This document shows, one piece after another, positions 33,300 to 42,035 of a DNA stretch of 46,439 bases. Each line of letters starts with the position of its first letter. The stretch's first letter is position 1. Source of the DNA: Hyphomicrobiales bacterium. Its GTDB lineage: Bacteria; Pseudomonadota; Alphaproteobacteria; Rhizobiales; Rhizobiaceae. A program made the translations under genes and the position numbers. The stretch covers positions 1-46,439 of the forward strand of contig UBMP01000012.1 of the NCBI GenBank assembly GCA_900466575.1. Reading direction: 5' to 3'. Below the pieces are notes generated by a model, which had not been told where the DNA came from, did no database searches, and was given only the letters and a program-made list of their open reading frames with translations.

Positions 33300-35729
33300 T
33301 TACGCCCGCAACGTCCCGCCCGTGGTCTTCTCGACATTGGCGATGATGCGTTTCGTCAGTCCGTCGAAATCTTCGTCCGTCAGCGTGCGTTCCGCCGGCT
33401 GGATGGTGACTTCGATGGCAACCGACTTCTTGTCCGCGCCCAGCGATGCGCCCTCGAAGATGTCGAAGACATTGACCGCGCCGATCAGCTTGCGGTCCGC
33501 CGAGGCTGCTGCGCGGATGATCGCGCCAGCTTCCACCGACTTGTCGACCACGAAAGCGAAGTCGCGGCGCACGGCCTGGAAGGGCGAAAGCTCCAGAACC
33601 GGCTTGGTTTTGGTCGCCTTCTTCTTCGGCTCGGGGATCGCGTCGATATAGACCTCGAAGCCGCAGAGGGCGCCACCGACGTCCAGTGCATCGAGCGCCT
33701 TCGGGTGGAACTCGCCGAACGTGCCGAGGATCACCTTCGGGCCCATCTTGATCGTGCCGGAGCGGCCGGGGTGATACCAGTCCGGCCCGCCCTTTTCGAT
33801 CTGCACATTGCCCATCGGCATGCCGCAGGCCTCCAGAACCGCCAGCGCATCGGCCTTGGCATCATAGACATCGACCGGCTTGCCGCCGCCCGACTTGCCG
33901 TTGGACCACATACGGCCGGCACCGGCAATCGAAGCCGTGCCTCGGCGCACGCCGCCGGCGACACGCCGCTGCCCTTCCGGCCGATCGCTTTCATAGGTGC
34001 CCGAAACTTCGAACAGCGCGACATCGCCATAGCCTCGGGCCGCATTGCGCTGGGCAGCGGAAAGCAAGCCCGGCAGCAGCGAGGGCCTCATGTCCGACAT
34101 GTCGGCAGCAATCGGGTTCGAAAGCTTCAGCGCCGCACTGCCGCCGCCGAAGAGGGCGGCCTGTTCGGCGGAAATGAACGACCAGGTCACAGCCTCGCCC
34201 ATGCCCCGGGCAGCGAGCGCCCGCTTGGCCGCACGAGTGCGGATCTGCAGCGTGGTGAGAATCTTGCCGTTGACGGCACCATGGCTGTCGAGCGGCTGTG
34301 CCTTGACCTTGTCGACGCCATGGATGCGCAGCACCTCTTCCACGAGGTCGGCCTTGCCATCCACATCCGGACGCCAGGACGGAACCGAAACCTTCAGCGT
34401 ATCGCCCGAGCCTTCGACGCCGAAGCCCAGCTTGGTGAGAATGTCGCGGGACTCGGCTGCCGGCACGTCGATACCTGTCAGGCGCTTGACCTCGGAAACC
34501 GGGAAATCGATCGCCTTGGCCGTGTAGCCTTCGTAACCGACGACTTTCGCTTCAGCAGGCACGCCGCCGCAAAGCTCCAGCACCAGTTCGGTCGCGCGCT
34601 CAAGCCCGGTGACCATATATTCCGGATCGACACCGCGTTCGAAGCGGTAGCGCGCATCGGTGATGATCCCATGCTCGCGGCCCGACTTGGCGATGTTCAA
34701 CGGGTCCCACAGAGCGGATTCGATGAGAACATCGACCGTGTTCTCGTCGCAGCCCGAATGCTCGCCGCCCATGATGCCGGCGATGGATTCGACGCCGTTC
34801 TCATCGGCGATGACGACGTTAGCCGGATTCAGCTCATATTCACGCGTATCGAGCGCCAGCACCTTTTCGCCCGCCTTGGCGCGGCGAACAGCTAGATTGC
34901 CCGCGACTTTCGCCGCGTCGAAGACGTGCAGCGGACGGGCCTGATCGAAGGTGATGTAATTGGTGACATCGACCAGCGCGTTGATCGGACGCAGCCCGAT
35001 CGCTTTCAGCCGCTTCTGCATCCAGGCGGGCGAGGGGCCATTCTTGACCCCGCGCACGAGGCGGAGCGCAAAGCCGGGGCAGAGATTCTTGTCGTCAGCA
35101 GTGAAGTCTAGCTTCACCTCCACCGACGTCTTGCCCTCGACCTTGAAAGCCGGCGCCTTGGCAGCCTTCAGCGTGCCGAGACCGGCCGCCGCCAGATCGC
35201 GTGCGATGCCGTAAACGCCGGTGCAATCCGGCCGGTTCGGCGTCAGGTTGATTTCGATGACCGGATCGTCAAGGCCTGCATAGGCGGCGTAGGACGTGCC
35301 GAGCGGCGCGTCGGCCGGAAGGTCGATGATGCCGCTATGGTCCTCCGAGACCATCAGCTCCTTCTCGGAACACATCATGCCATGGCTTTCGACGCCCCGG
35401 ATCTTGCCGACGCCGAGCGTCACGTCGATGCCAGGAACGTAAGCGCCCGGTTCCGCAAGCGCGCCAATCAGTCCCGCCCGCGCATTCGGCGCACCGCAGA
35501 CAATCTGGATCAGCTTGCCATCGCCCTTGTCGACGCCGAGCACCTTCAGCCGATCAGCCTCCGGATGCTTCTCCGCCGTCACGATCTTGGCAATGGTGAA
35601 CGGCTTGAACACGGCCCGATCATCGACATCCTCGACCTCAAGGCCGATAGAAGTCAGCTTCTCGCAAATCTCATCAAGCGTCGCGTCGGTTTCAAGGTGA
35701 TCCTTGAGCCAGGAGAGTGTGAATTTCAT
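33300..35729 (-). CDS. pheT: Phenylalanine--tRNA ligase subunit beta
   Basis: An 809-residue beta subunit of the alpha2-beta2 phenylalanyl-tRNA synthetase. It has the N-terminal tRNA-binding/OB fold ([35 protein letters not shown]), the B3/B4 editing domain, B5 domains and a C-terminal anticodon-binding domain ([19 protein letters not shown] to the [13 protein letters not shown]-type end). Length is normal. The ATG is preceded by GGAGG, 16 bases after the pheS stop, so the two subunits are co-translated. Confidence 0.97.
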   Translation of the reverse strand: MKFTLSWLKDHLETDATLDEICEKLTSIGLEVEDVDDRAVFKPFTIAKIVTAEKHPEADRLKVLGVDKGDGKLIQIVCGAPNARAGLIGALAEPGAYVPGIDVTLGVGKIRGVESHGMMCSEKELMVSEDHSGIIDLPADAPLGTSYAAYAGLDDPVIEINLTPNRPDCTGVYGIARDLAAAGLGTLKAAKAPAFKVEGKTSVEVKLDFTADDKNLCPGFALRLVRGVKNGPSPAWMQKRLKAIGLRPINALVDVTNYITFDQARPLHVFDAAKVAGNLAVRRAKAGEKVLALDTREYELNPANVVIADENGVESIAGIMGGEHSGCDENTVDVLIESALWDPLNIAKSGREHGIITDARYRFERGVDPEYMVTGLERATELVLELCGGVPAEAKVVGYEGYTAKAIDFPVSEVKRLTGIDVPAAESRDILTKLGFGVEGSGDTLKVSVPSWRPDVDGKADLVEEVLRIHGVDKVKAQPLDSHGAVNGKILTTLQIRTRAAKRALAARGMGEAVTWSFISAEQAALFGGGSAALKLSNPIAADMSDMRPSLLPGLLSAAQRNAARGYGDVALFEVSGTYESDRPEGQRRVAGGVRRGTASIAGAGRMWSNGKSGGGKPVDVYDAKADALAVLEACGMPMGNVQIEKGGPDWYHPGRSGTIKMGPKVILGTFGEFHPKALDALDVGGALCGFEVYIDAIPEPKKKATKTKPVLELSPFQAVRRDFAFVVDKSVEAGAIIRAAASADRKLIGAVNVFDIFEGASLGADKKSVAIEVTIQPAERTLTDEDFDGLTKRIIANVEKTTGGTLRA

Positions 35730-35745
35730 ATGTCCAATCCTCCGG

Positions 35746-36828
35746 TTACGCGCTCAGGCCGCCGAACAGCGTCGGCATGTCGAGCGGGCGGAAGCCGTAG
35801 TGGTTGATCCAGCGGATGTCGGCGTTGAAGAAGTCGCGCAGGTCCGGCATGCCGTATTTCAGCATGGCGATGCGGTCGAGACCCATGCCCCAGGCGAAGC
35901 CCTGGTACTCGTCCGGATCGATGCCGCCGAAGCGCAGGACGTTCGGATGCACCATGCCGCAGCCGAGGATTTCCATCCAGTCCTTGCCTTCGCCGAACTT
36001 CACCACCGGACCCGAGCGGTCGCACTGGATGTCGACCTCGAAGGACGGCTCCGTGAAGGGGAAGAAGGACGGGCGGAAACGCATCGTTACGCTATCGACC
36101 TCGAAGAAGCTCTTGCAGAACTCTTCAAGCACCCAGCGCAGGTTAGCCACGTTTGCCTTCTTGTCGACGACCAGGCCTTCGACCTGATGGAACATCGGCG
36201 AATGTGTCGCGTCGCTATCCTGGCGATAGGTCTTGCCGGGAATGATGATGCGGATCGGCGGCTTCTGCGCTTCCATCGTGCGTACCTGCACGGGGGACGT
36301 ATGGGTGCGAAGCACCTTGCGCTCGCCGTTCTCGTCCGCGGGGAAGAAGAACGTGTCGTGCATTTCGCGCGCCGGATGGCCGACGGGGAAGTTCAGCGCG
36401 GTGAAGTTATAATAGTCCGTCTCGACATCCGGGCCCTCGGCAATCGAGAAGCCCATGTCGCTGAAGACCGCGCTGATCTCATCGACGATCTGCGTGATCG
36501 GATGGATGCGGCCAAGTTCGGCGGGCGAGGTGCGCACCGGCAGCGACACGTCGACGCTTTCGGCGGCAAGGCGCGCGGCGATCGCAGCGTCCTTCAGCGC
36601 TGCCTTGCGCTCGGTGATCCGCTCGGTGATCTCGTTCTTCAGCAGGTTGATCGCAGCGCCCCGCGTCTGGCGCTCTTCCGGGCTCATCGCGCCCAGGGTC
36701 TTCAGGAGTTCGGAAACCGAGCCCTTCTTGCCCAGCGCATTGACGCGCACGGCCTCGATCGCCGCCTCGTCGGCCGCTGCCTCGATCTCTGCGAGCAGCG
36801 TGGATTTCAGACTTTCAAGATCGGACAT
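35746..36828 (-). CDS. pheS: Phenylalanine--tRNA ligase subunit alpha
   Basis: A 360-residue catalytic subunit. It has the N-terminal coiled coil that binds tRNA ([18 protein letters not shown]), the class II motifs [23 protein letters not shown], motif 2 in [21 protein letters not shown], and motif 3 [17 protein letters not shown]. The start at 36828 has GGTGAG 5 bases upstream; the in-frame GTG at 36837 lacks one. It precedes pheT in the same operon and follows the rplT terminator. Confidence 0.97.
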   Translation of the reverse strand: MSDLESLKSTLLAEIEAAADEAAIEAVRVNALGKKGSVSELLKTLGAMSPEERQTRGAAINLLKNEITERITERKAALKDAAIAARLAAESVDVSLPVRTSPAELGRIHPITQIVDEISAVFSDMGFSIAEGPDVETDYYNFTALNFPVGHPAREMHDTFFFPADENGERKVLRTHTSPVQVRTMEAQKPPIRIIIPGKTYRQDSDATHSPMFHQVEGLVVDKKANVANLRWVLEEFCKSFFEVDSVTMRFRPSFFPFTEPSFEVDIQCDRSGPVVKFGEGKDWMEILGCGMVHPNVLRFGGIDPDEYQGFAWGMGLDRIAMLKYGMPDLRDFFNADIRWINHYGFRPLDMPTLFGGLSA

Positions 36829-36903
36829 GCATCTCACCGTCTTCTGATAGGAGCATCATGACAAAGCTGGTTAGCCGTCCTTCATGACGCCTGAAACAAG
36901 AAA

Positions 36904-36934
36904 AAACCCGCGCTAGCCCTGCCAGCGCGGGTTT
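36904..36934 (-). terminator. Intrinsic terminator of rpmI-rplT
   Basis: An 11-bp stem (36904-36914 with 36924-36934) of AAACCCGCGCT type, with the T tract on the minus strand (the A run at 36901-36906). It lies 41 bases past the rplT stop and before pheS, so pheST should have its own promoter in 36830-36900. Confidence 0.8.
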
Positions 36935-36975
36935 CCCAATATTAAGTCTCAAATAAGCTTGGGAAGCGCTGGAAC

Positions 36976-37380
36976 TTAACGTACCGCGCCTTCAAACTCA
37001 CCGGCGGTGCCGGAAGTCTTGAGGTATTCGAGGGCCTTCTTGGATGCGGCGACGAGCGCAGCAAAGGCTTCCGTTTCATGGATTGCCATGTCGGACAGAA
37101 CCTTGCGGTCGATCTCGATGCCAGCCTTGTTGAGGCCGTCGATGAAGCGGCCATAGGTCAGGCCGTGTTCGCGGACAGCAGCGTTGATACGCTGGATCCA
37201 CAGAGCGCGGAAATTGCGCTTATTGATCTTGCGGTCCTTGTAGGCCCACTGCTTGGAACGATCGACGGCAGCCTTTGCGGTGCGGATCGTGTTCTTGCGG
37301 CGGCCGTAGAAACCCTTGGCCTGCTTGAGTACCTTCTTGTGCTTGGCGTGGGCGGTAACGCCTCTTTTTACACGTGCCAT
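36976..37380 (-). CDS. rplT: 50S ribosomal protein L20
   Basis: A 134-residue ribosomal protein that binds 23S rRNA during early large-subunit assembly. The basic N-terminal extension ([30 protein letters not shown]) and the globular part [20 protein letters not shown], followed by a C-terminal Ala-rich tail, are typical, and the tail is a little longer than in E. coli. In gammaproteobacteria L20 can repress its own operon through an mRNA structure; no such element was identified here. Confidence 0.98.
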   Translation of the reverse strand: MARVKRGVTAHAKHKKVLKQAKGFYGRRKNTIRTAKAAVDRSKQWAYKDRKINKRNFRALWIQRINAAVREHGLTYGRFIDGLNKAGIEIDRKVLSDMAIHETEAFAALVAASKKALEYLKTSGTAGEFEGAVR

Positions 37381-37419
37381 GTCATGATCTCCTTAAAGCT
37401 TTGAAAACGCTGCTCAGTC

Positions 37420-37623
37420 TCAGAGACCGTTGGGCAGGTAATTCTTGACGACCTTCTTGCCATCCGGCTCCGCCAGCACCATCGTGCCGCGAGCGTCGCG
37501 GATGAACTTGTTGGTCCGCTTGATCATGCCATGGCGCTTGCCAGCGGCAGCTGCCTTGACTTTGCCGGTTGCGGTGATCTTGAACCGCTTCTTGGCAGAC
37601 GATTTCGTCTTCATCTTGGGCAT
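37420..37623 (-). CDS. rpmI: 50S ribosomal protein L35
   Basis: A 67-residue basic ribosomal protein: [21 protein letters not shown], then the [18 protein letters not shown] core, ending in [12 protein letters not shown]. It precedes rplT by about 40 bases on the same strand. The start at 37623 is the family start; the open frame continues upstream to 37683 without support. Unlike in many bacteria, infC is not directly upstream but about 8 kb away on the other strand. Confidence 0.98.
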   Translation of the reverse strand: MPKMKTKSSAKKRFKITATGKVKAAAAGKRHGMIKRTNKFIRDARGTMVLAEPDGKKVVKNYLPNGL

Positions 37624-37728
37624 TTTGCTACTCCGTTCTTGGTGTGTTTTTGGAAATGGCTGATGAGGCCTTTTCACAAGCATTTAGAACGGCCACGGCA
37701 TGCCCTGCCGGACCGTTCGGACGGGGGC

Positions 37729-37756
37729 TTATAACCGCGGTGTCGGAAATACGCAA
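37729..37756 (-). promoter_or_regulatory. Candidate promoter of rpmI-rplT
   Basis: Read on the minus strand, TTGCGT (37756-37751), a 16-base spacer and TTATAA (37734-37729) lie about 100 bases before the rpmI start. Good match to a housekeeping promoter by position and sequence. Confidence 0.45.
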
Positions 37757-37860
37757 CGGGGCGCGCAAGGAATCTTCTGTGCGGCACGGATTCTCTTTGT
37801 GACACGGTCTTTGCCTTGACGTTTGGCACCTGCTATCCGTCGCACCCATATCTAATAAGC

Positions 37861-39012
37861 ATGACAAAGATGCCTGAAAAGACCGCCATCCACCGTCTGG
37901 CCCTGACCGACTTTCGAAACTACGCCGCCGCCTCGCTGCGTTTCGATGGCCGTCATGTCGTGCTGACCGGCGATAACGGCTCGGGCAAGACCAATCTCAT
38001 GGAGGCGGTCTCCTTCCTCTCGCCCGGTCGCGGCTTCCGCCGCGCGGCTTACCCGGACATCGTGCGCAATGGCGCGGAGGCTGGCTTTACCGTCTTTGCC
38101 GCCGTCGAGGGCATGAATGGCGAGGCCGATATCGGCACGGGCACGGAAACGGGCCAAGAGGGCGGCGTCACGCGCCGCCTCCGCGTCAATGGCGTTGCCG
38201 CGCCGGCCATCGATGATCTGCTCGACCATCTGCGCATCCTCTGGTTGACCCCTTCCATGGATGGCCTCTTCACCGGCGGCTCCTCCGACCGCCGCCGCTT
38301 TCTCGACCGCCTCGTTCTTTCCATCGATCCCACCCATGGTCGCCGCGCCAGCGATTTTGAGCGCGCCATGAAGAGCCGCAACCGCTTGCTGTCGGAGAAC
38401 CGTTGGGACACGACATGGCTCGACGGGCTGGAAGAGCAGATGGCAGGCCTTGGCGTCGCCATCATGCTGGCGCGACGCGAAATGCTCGGTCTGCTGGCTC
38501 GTCTTGTGGAAGAGGGCGCGCCTGAGGTGGCCTTCCCCGTTCCGGCGCTGTCGCTGGCCGGCTTCATGGATGAGGACGGCGAAGGCCGCGTCGCCGCCGA
38601 TCTTGAAGACGATTATCGACTGGCGCTCGGCCGCGACCGCCCCCGCGATGCCGCCGCCGGTCGGACGCTCGAAGGTCCGCACAAGACCGATCTTCTCGTG
38701 CGCCACCGCGCCAAGGATATTGAGGCCGAGCGCTGCTCGACCGGCGAACAGAAGGCCCTGCTGGTCGGGCTCGTTCTGGCGCATGCCCGTCTTGCCGCCC
38801 GCATGACCGGTTTCGCGCCCATCCTGCTGCTCGATGAAATCGCAGCACACCTCGACGAAAACCGCCGCGCCACGCTCTTCGATCTCGTGCACGATATCGG
38901 CGGACAGGCTTTCATGACCGGCACGGATGCGGCAATGTTCAAAAGCCTCGGCGAACGCGCGGAATTCTTCCGCGTCAGCAACGGCACGGTCACGCGGGAG
39001 GAAGCGCCATGA
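37861..39012 (+). CDS. recF: DNA replication and repair protein RecF
   Basis: A 383-residue SMC-like ATPase that loads RecA at gaps with RecO and RecR. It has RLALTDFRNYAAASLRFDG, Walker A LTGDNGSGKTN, the FLSPGRGFRRAAYPDI segment, the conserved LEGPHKTDLLV, the ABC-type signature CSTGEQKALLVGLVLAHA and Walker B ILLLDEIAAHLD. Length is normal. The start may be 37861 or the ATG 9 bases later; neither has a strong ribosome site. Its stop overlaps the moeB start (ATGA). It faces away from rpmI. Confidence 0.96.
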   Translation: MTKMPEKTAIHRLALTDFRNYAAASLRFDGRHVVLTGDNGSGKTNLMEAVSFLSPGRGFRRAAYPDIVRNGAEAGFTVFAAVEGMNGEADIGTGTETGQEGGVTRRLRVNGVAAPAIDDLLDHLRILWLTPSMDGLFTGGSSDRRRFLDRLVLSIDPTHGRRASDFERAMKSRNRLLSENRWDTTWLDGLEEQMAGLGVAIMLARREMLGLLARLVEEGAPEVAFPVPALSLAGFMDEDGEGRVAADLEDDYRLALGRDRPRDAAAGRTLEGPHKTDLLVRHRAKDIEAERCSTGEQKALLVGLVLAHARLAARMTGFAPILLLDEIAAHLDENRRATLFDLVHDIGGQAFMTGTDAAMFKSLGERAEFFRVSNGTVTREEAP

Positions 39013-39818
39013 CGGACGGCGAGAGTGGAAATCCCCTTTCAAGGGACGAAATCGGCCGCTATGCGCGCCATATCGTGCTGTCCGAAATCGGCGGTCCGGG
39101 TCAGCAGAAGCTGAAAGCCGCGCGCGTGCTGGTCATCGGCGCCGGCGGTCTTGGTGCGCCGCTCATCCAATATCTCGCCGCGGCCGGGGTGGGGACGATC
39201 GGCATCTGCGATGACGACACCGTCTCGCTCTCCAATCTGCAGCGCCAGGTGATCCACACGACGGATCGCATCGGCGCGCCGAAGACCGAAAGCGCCGCCG
39301 CCGCCGTTGCCGCGCTGAACCCGCATGTCAACGTCATCCGCCACGACCTGCGCCTCAGCGCCGAGAACGCTCCTGACATTCTCAAGGGCTACGACCTCAT
39401 GGCCGACGGCTCCGACAATTTCGCGACGCGCTATCTTTCGGCCGACGTGGCCGAAGCCGCCCGCATCCCGCTCGTCACCGGCGCTGTCGGCCGCTTCGAC
39501 GGTTCCGTCACGGTCCTGAAGCCGTATGAACAGGCTGCGGATGGCCGCTTGTTACCCGGTTATCGCGACCTCTTCCCGGAACCGCCCCCGGAAGGCATGG
39601 TGCCGACCTGCGCCGAAGCCGGCGTCATCGGCGCCGTCACCGGCGTCATCGGCACGCTGATGGCCATGGAAATTATCAAGCTCATCACCGGCGCCGGCGA
39701 GCCGCTGGTTGGACGCTTGTTGCTTTATGATGGCCTCTCGGCGCGCTTCGATACCGTGCGCTACAAGCGGCCGGCGTCCTCTCCACTTGTGGGAGAGGAC
39801 GGAAAATCAGCATCTTAG
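39009..39818 (+). CDS. moeB: MoeB/ThiF-type adenylyltransferase
   Basis: A 269-residue E1-like ATPase that adenylates the C-terminus of a sulfur-carrier protein (MoaD or ThiS). It has the nucleotide loop VIGAGGLGAPLIQYLAAAGVG, the acidic IGICDDDTVSLSNLQRQVIH with the arginine finger region, DGSDNFATRYL and TGAVGRFDGSVTV. The CAEAG segment and GVIGTLMAMEIIK match MoeB. It lacks the paired zinc cysteines of many full-length homologues beyond this region. The last about 12 residues (SSPLVGEDGKSAS) are encoded by the mosaic repeat that starts within the gene, and the stop lies in its hairpin. It overlaps recF by 4 bases. MoeB or ThiF cannot be separated by sequence alone. Confidence 0.88.
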   Translation: MTDGESGNPLSRDEIGRYARHIVLSEIGGPGQQKLKAARVLVIGAGGLGAPLIQYLAAAGVGTIGICDDDTVSLSNLQRQVIHTTDRIGAPKTESAAAAVAALNPHVNVIRHDLRLSAENAPDILKGYDLMADGSDNFATRYLSADVAEAARIPLVTGAVGRFDGSVTVLKPYEQAADGRLLPGYRDLFPEPPPEGMVPTCAEAGVIGAVTGVIGTLMAMEIIKLITGAGEPLVGRLLLYDGLSARFDTVRYKRPASSPLVGEDGKSAS

Positions 39819-39961
39819 CTTTAGCTAAGTGCTAGATTTTCCAGGTGAGGGGGGCCGGGGTGTCCCCGGCATTCACCGCAACTCACCCCTCACCAAGCTC
39901 GCCAGACCAATCGGCTGCGCCTCTTGGGGCAGGCTATCCTCTCCCACAGGGGGAGAGGAGG
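39779..39961. repeat. Rhizobial palindromic intergenic mosaic element (copy 2)
   Basis: Outer arms CTCTCCACTTGTGGGAGAGG (39780-39799) and CCTCTCCCACAGGGGGAGAGG (about 39938-39959) enclose three nested palindromes. These are a 20-bp hairpin with two single-base bulges and a TT loop (39801-39842), a GCCGGGG-TGT-CCCCGGC hairpin (39854-39870), and GGTGAGGGG/CCCCTCACC arms (39844-39852 with 39886-39894). The element starts inside the moeB frame and fills the interval up to the mbfA promoter. Confidence 0.75.
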
Positions 39962-39970
39962 AGAACCCGG

Positions 39971-39999
39971 TTGACGGCGCATCTTTGGCCATCTAGATT
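39971..39999 (+). promoter_or_regulatory. Promoter of mbfA
   Basis: TTGACG (39971-39976), a 17-base spacer and TAGATT (39994-39999). The -10 overlaps an Irr-type element directly downstream, which fits repression by a bound regulator. Confidence 0.6.
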
Positions 40000-40012
40000 A
40001 GAATTATTCTAA
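39998..40012. promoter_or_regulatory. Iron control element (Irr box) of mbfA
   Basis: TTAGAA-TTA-TTCTAA, a perfect inverted repeat with a 3-base spacer, matches the ICE motif (TTTAGAA-N3-TTCTAAA) bound by Irr in rhizobia and Bradyrhizobium. It overlaps the -10 and the predicted transcription start. Irr represses mbfA when iron is low in related organisms, so iron-dependent derepression is expected. Confidence 0.8.
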
Positions 40013-40026
40013 AAAGGATGCCTCCC

Positions 40027-41010
40027 ATGATCCGACTCTTTGAGCGCTCGAAGAAGCGCGAATTTTCCAGCCTGAGCGAAGCCGAAATCCTGGCGCTTGC
40101 CATCTCCTCCGAAGAGGATGATGCGCGCATCTATCTCGCTTATGCCGACAAGCTCCGTGACCAGTATCCGCAATCGGCCAAGGTGTTTGACGACATGGCG
40201 GATGTGGAAAACACCCATCGCCGCATGCTGATCGACATGTTTGAAAGTCGCTTCGGCAAGCGCATTCCGCTCATCCGCCGCGAACATGTGCGCGGTTTCT
40301 ACGAGCGCTCTCCAGACTGGCTGATGGAGACGAAGTCGCTGGACGATATGCGCGACGAGGCGGAACGCATGGAGCAGGGCGCCTATCGCTTTTATCTCGA
40401 GGCGCAGAAGCAGGCGCAGGATACAGGCATCCGCAAGCTGCTGGGCGACCTGGCGATTGCCGAACAGGGGCATAGCGATGTCGCCGCAATGCTGGAAGAC
40501 AAGCATCTGCCGGAAGACGCGCGCGAAGAGGAAGACGAGACTGCCCGCCGCCAATTTGTGCTGACCTATGTGCAGCCGGGCCTTGCCGGCCTCATGGATG
40601 GTTCGGTCTCGACCCTCGCCCCGATCTTCGCAGCCGCGTTTGCGACGCAAGATACGACACAGACCTTCCTTGTCGGCCTCTCGGCTTCGGTCGGTGCCGG
40701 CATTTCCATGGGTTTCACGGAAGCAGCCCATGATGACGGCAAGCTGTCCGGGCGGGGTTCGCCGATCAAGCGAGGTCTCGCCTCCGGCATCATGACGGCG
40801 CTCGGTGGACTTGGCCACACGCTGCCCTATCTCATCCCGAACTTCCTGACGGCGACGATTACGGCCATTGCCATCGTGTTCTTCGAACTCTGGGCGATCG
40901 CCTTCATCCAGAACAAATATATGGACACGCCTTTCCTGCGTGCGGCCCTTCAGGTGGTCGTTGGCGGCGGCCTGGTTCTGGCGGCTGGTATCCTGATCGG
41001 TAATGCATGA
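40027..41010 (+). CDS. mbfA: Membrane-bound ferritin MbfA (ferritin-like/VIT1 fusion)
   Basis: A 327-residue protein that exports iron and protects against iron and peroxide stress in Agrobacterium and Bradyrhizobium. The N-terminal ferritin-like four-helix domain (about 1-165) carries Glu/His iron ligands in SSEEDDARIYLAYADKL, DVENTHRRMLIDMF, ERMEQGAYRFYLEA and AIAEQGHSDVAAML. The C-terminal half is a VIT1/CCC1-type membrane domain (QFVLTYVQPGLAGLMDGSVSTLAPIFAAAFA, GAGISMGFTEAAHDDG, GIMTALGGLGHTLPYLI, then hydrophobic helices to the end). The start at 40027 is preferred: AAGGA lies 8 bases before it, and 40018 sits directly on that site. Confidence 0.95.
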   Translation: MIRLFERSKKREFSSLSEAEILALAISSEEDDARIYLAYADKLRDQYPQSAKVFDDMADVENTHRRMLIDMFESRFGKRIPLIRREHVRGFYERSPDWLMETKSLDDMRDEAERMEQGAYRFYLEAQKQAQDTGIRKLLGDLAIAEQGHSDVAAMLEDKHLPEDAREEEDETARRQFVLTYVQPGLAGLMDGSVSTLAPIFAAAFATQDTTQTFLVGLSASVGAGISMGFTEAAHDDGKLSGRGSPIKRGLASGIMTALGGLGHTLPYLIPNFLTATITAIAIVFFELWAIAFIQNKYMDTPFLRAALQVVVGGGLVLAAGILIGNA

Positions 41011-41031
41011 ACGCTGGGAAGCGCAGCGCCG

Positions 41032-41922
41032 TCAGGCGCTGCGTCTCGCCGCGACCACGCAAGCCACCACGGCGACGGTGATCGCAATCATCGCACCGGA
41101 GATCGCCTCTCCGAGAAAAAGGAAGGCGATCACGAAGGAAAAGAAGGGCTGCGTCAACTGCAGTAGCCCGACCGAGGCCGTGCCGCCCAGCGCCAGCCCG
41201 CGATACCAGAAGACGAAGCCGACCAGCATGGCCATCAGCCCGGCATAGATGAGCCCAAGCCACGCACCGGCATGCACGGCATGAAAATCGGCCGGCGCAT
41301 AGGCAAATGAGAGCGCCGCCATCAGCGGCATACCGAGCACCAGCGCCCAGGAAATCGCCTGCCAGCCACCCAGCCGCCGTGTCAGTTGCGCGCCTTCCGC
41401 ATAGCCATAGCCGCAGACCGTCACGCCGATCAGCATGAAAAGATCGGGCAGGGACAGCGCCAGCCCGTTGGAGATAAAGGCATAGCCCACCACCAGCGCG
41501 CTGCCGGCAATGGCAAACAGCCAGAAGCGCGGCTTCGGGCGCTCCCCGCCGCGCAAGACGCCGAAAATGGCGGTCATCAACGGCAACAGGCCTATGAACA
41601 TCGTCCCATGCGCCGAGGGCACGAGCTGGAGCGAAAAGGCAATCATCAGCGGCCAGATCACCACGACTCCCAGCGTGACGCCGAGCAGCGGCAGCAGATC
41701 GCGCCTTTCCGGCCGCTTCGCCTTGAGCGCGAAAAGCAGTGCTGCCCCCAGAACGCCGGCAATCACCGCCCGCGCGCCGGTGACGAAGACCGGATCGAAA
41801 TCTGCGACGGCCGCGCGCGTCGCCGGCAGCGAGCCGGAAAACACGAGAACACCCAGAAACCCGTAGATCAGGCCCTTCGTTTTGTCGCTGACGGGCGGTG
41901 CTGTGAGGGCAATATCGGTCAT
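41032..41922 (-). CDS. EamA-family (DMT superfamily) transporter
   Basis: A 296-residue inner-membrane exporter with ten hydrophobic helices made of two EamA repeats (first about 18-145, second about 155-290). Family features include the GALLFALKAKRPERRDLL loop and the ALGGTASVGLLQLTQPFFSFVIAFLFLGE segment near the end. GGAGA is placed correctly before the ATG. It is divergent from a MocR-type regulator with which it shares a 113-base control region, so it is probably its target. The substrate, likely an amino acid or related metabolite, is unknown. Confidence 0.9.
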   Translation of the reverse strand: MTDIALTAPPVSDKTKGLIYGFLGVLVFSGSLPATRAAVADFDPVFVTGARAVIAGVLGAALLFALKAKRPERRDLLPLLGVTLGVVVIWPLMIAFSLQLVPSAHGTMFIGLLPLMTAIFGVLRGGERPKPRFWLFAIAGSALVVGYAFISNGLALSLPDLFMLIGVTVCGYGYAEGAQLTRRLGGWQAISWALVLGMPLMAALSFAYAPADFHAVHAGAWLGLIYAGLMAMLVGFVFWYRGLALGGTASVGLLQLTQPFFSFVIAFLFLGEAISGAMIAITVAVVACVVAARRSA

Positions 41923-41975
41923 GGAAAATCTCCTTCTCTGCCTGAAATGCCTGAGAACCCGCTATCCTCAAAGAC

Positions 41976-42004
41976 ACAGTTGAATACAGTTTTGAGAAAC
42001 TGTA
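41976..42004. promoter_or_regulatory. Operator-like repeats between EamA transporter and MocR genes
   Basis: Two direct copies of ACAGTT (41976-41981 and 41986-41991) are one helical turn apart. The second forms the perfect inverted repeat TACAGTTT-TGAG-AAACTGTA (41985-42004). MocR/PdxR regulators often bind such mixed direct and inverted half-sites. The repeats lie in the divergent region, 32-60 bases before the MocR start. Confidence 0.55.
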
Positions 42005-42035
42005 CTGATACGAAGTTCGGTACAGAGGGTGGGCC

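Noticed and set aside
32353-33651. Plus-strand frame antisense to the TylF-type methyltransferase
   Set aside because: Shadow of a gene with clear methyltransferase motifs; Arg-rich without domain.
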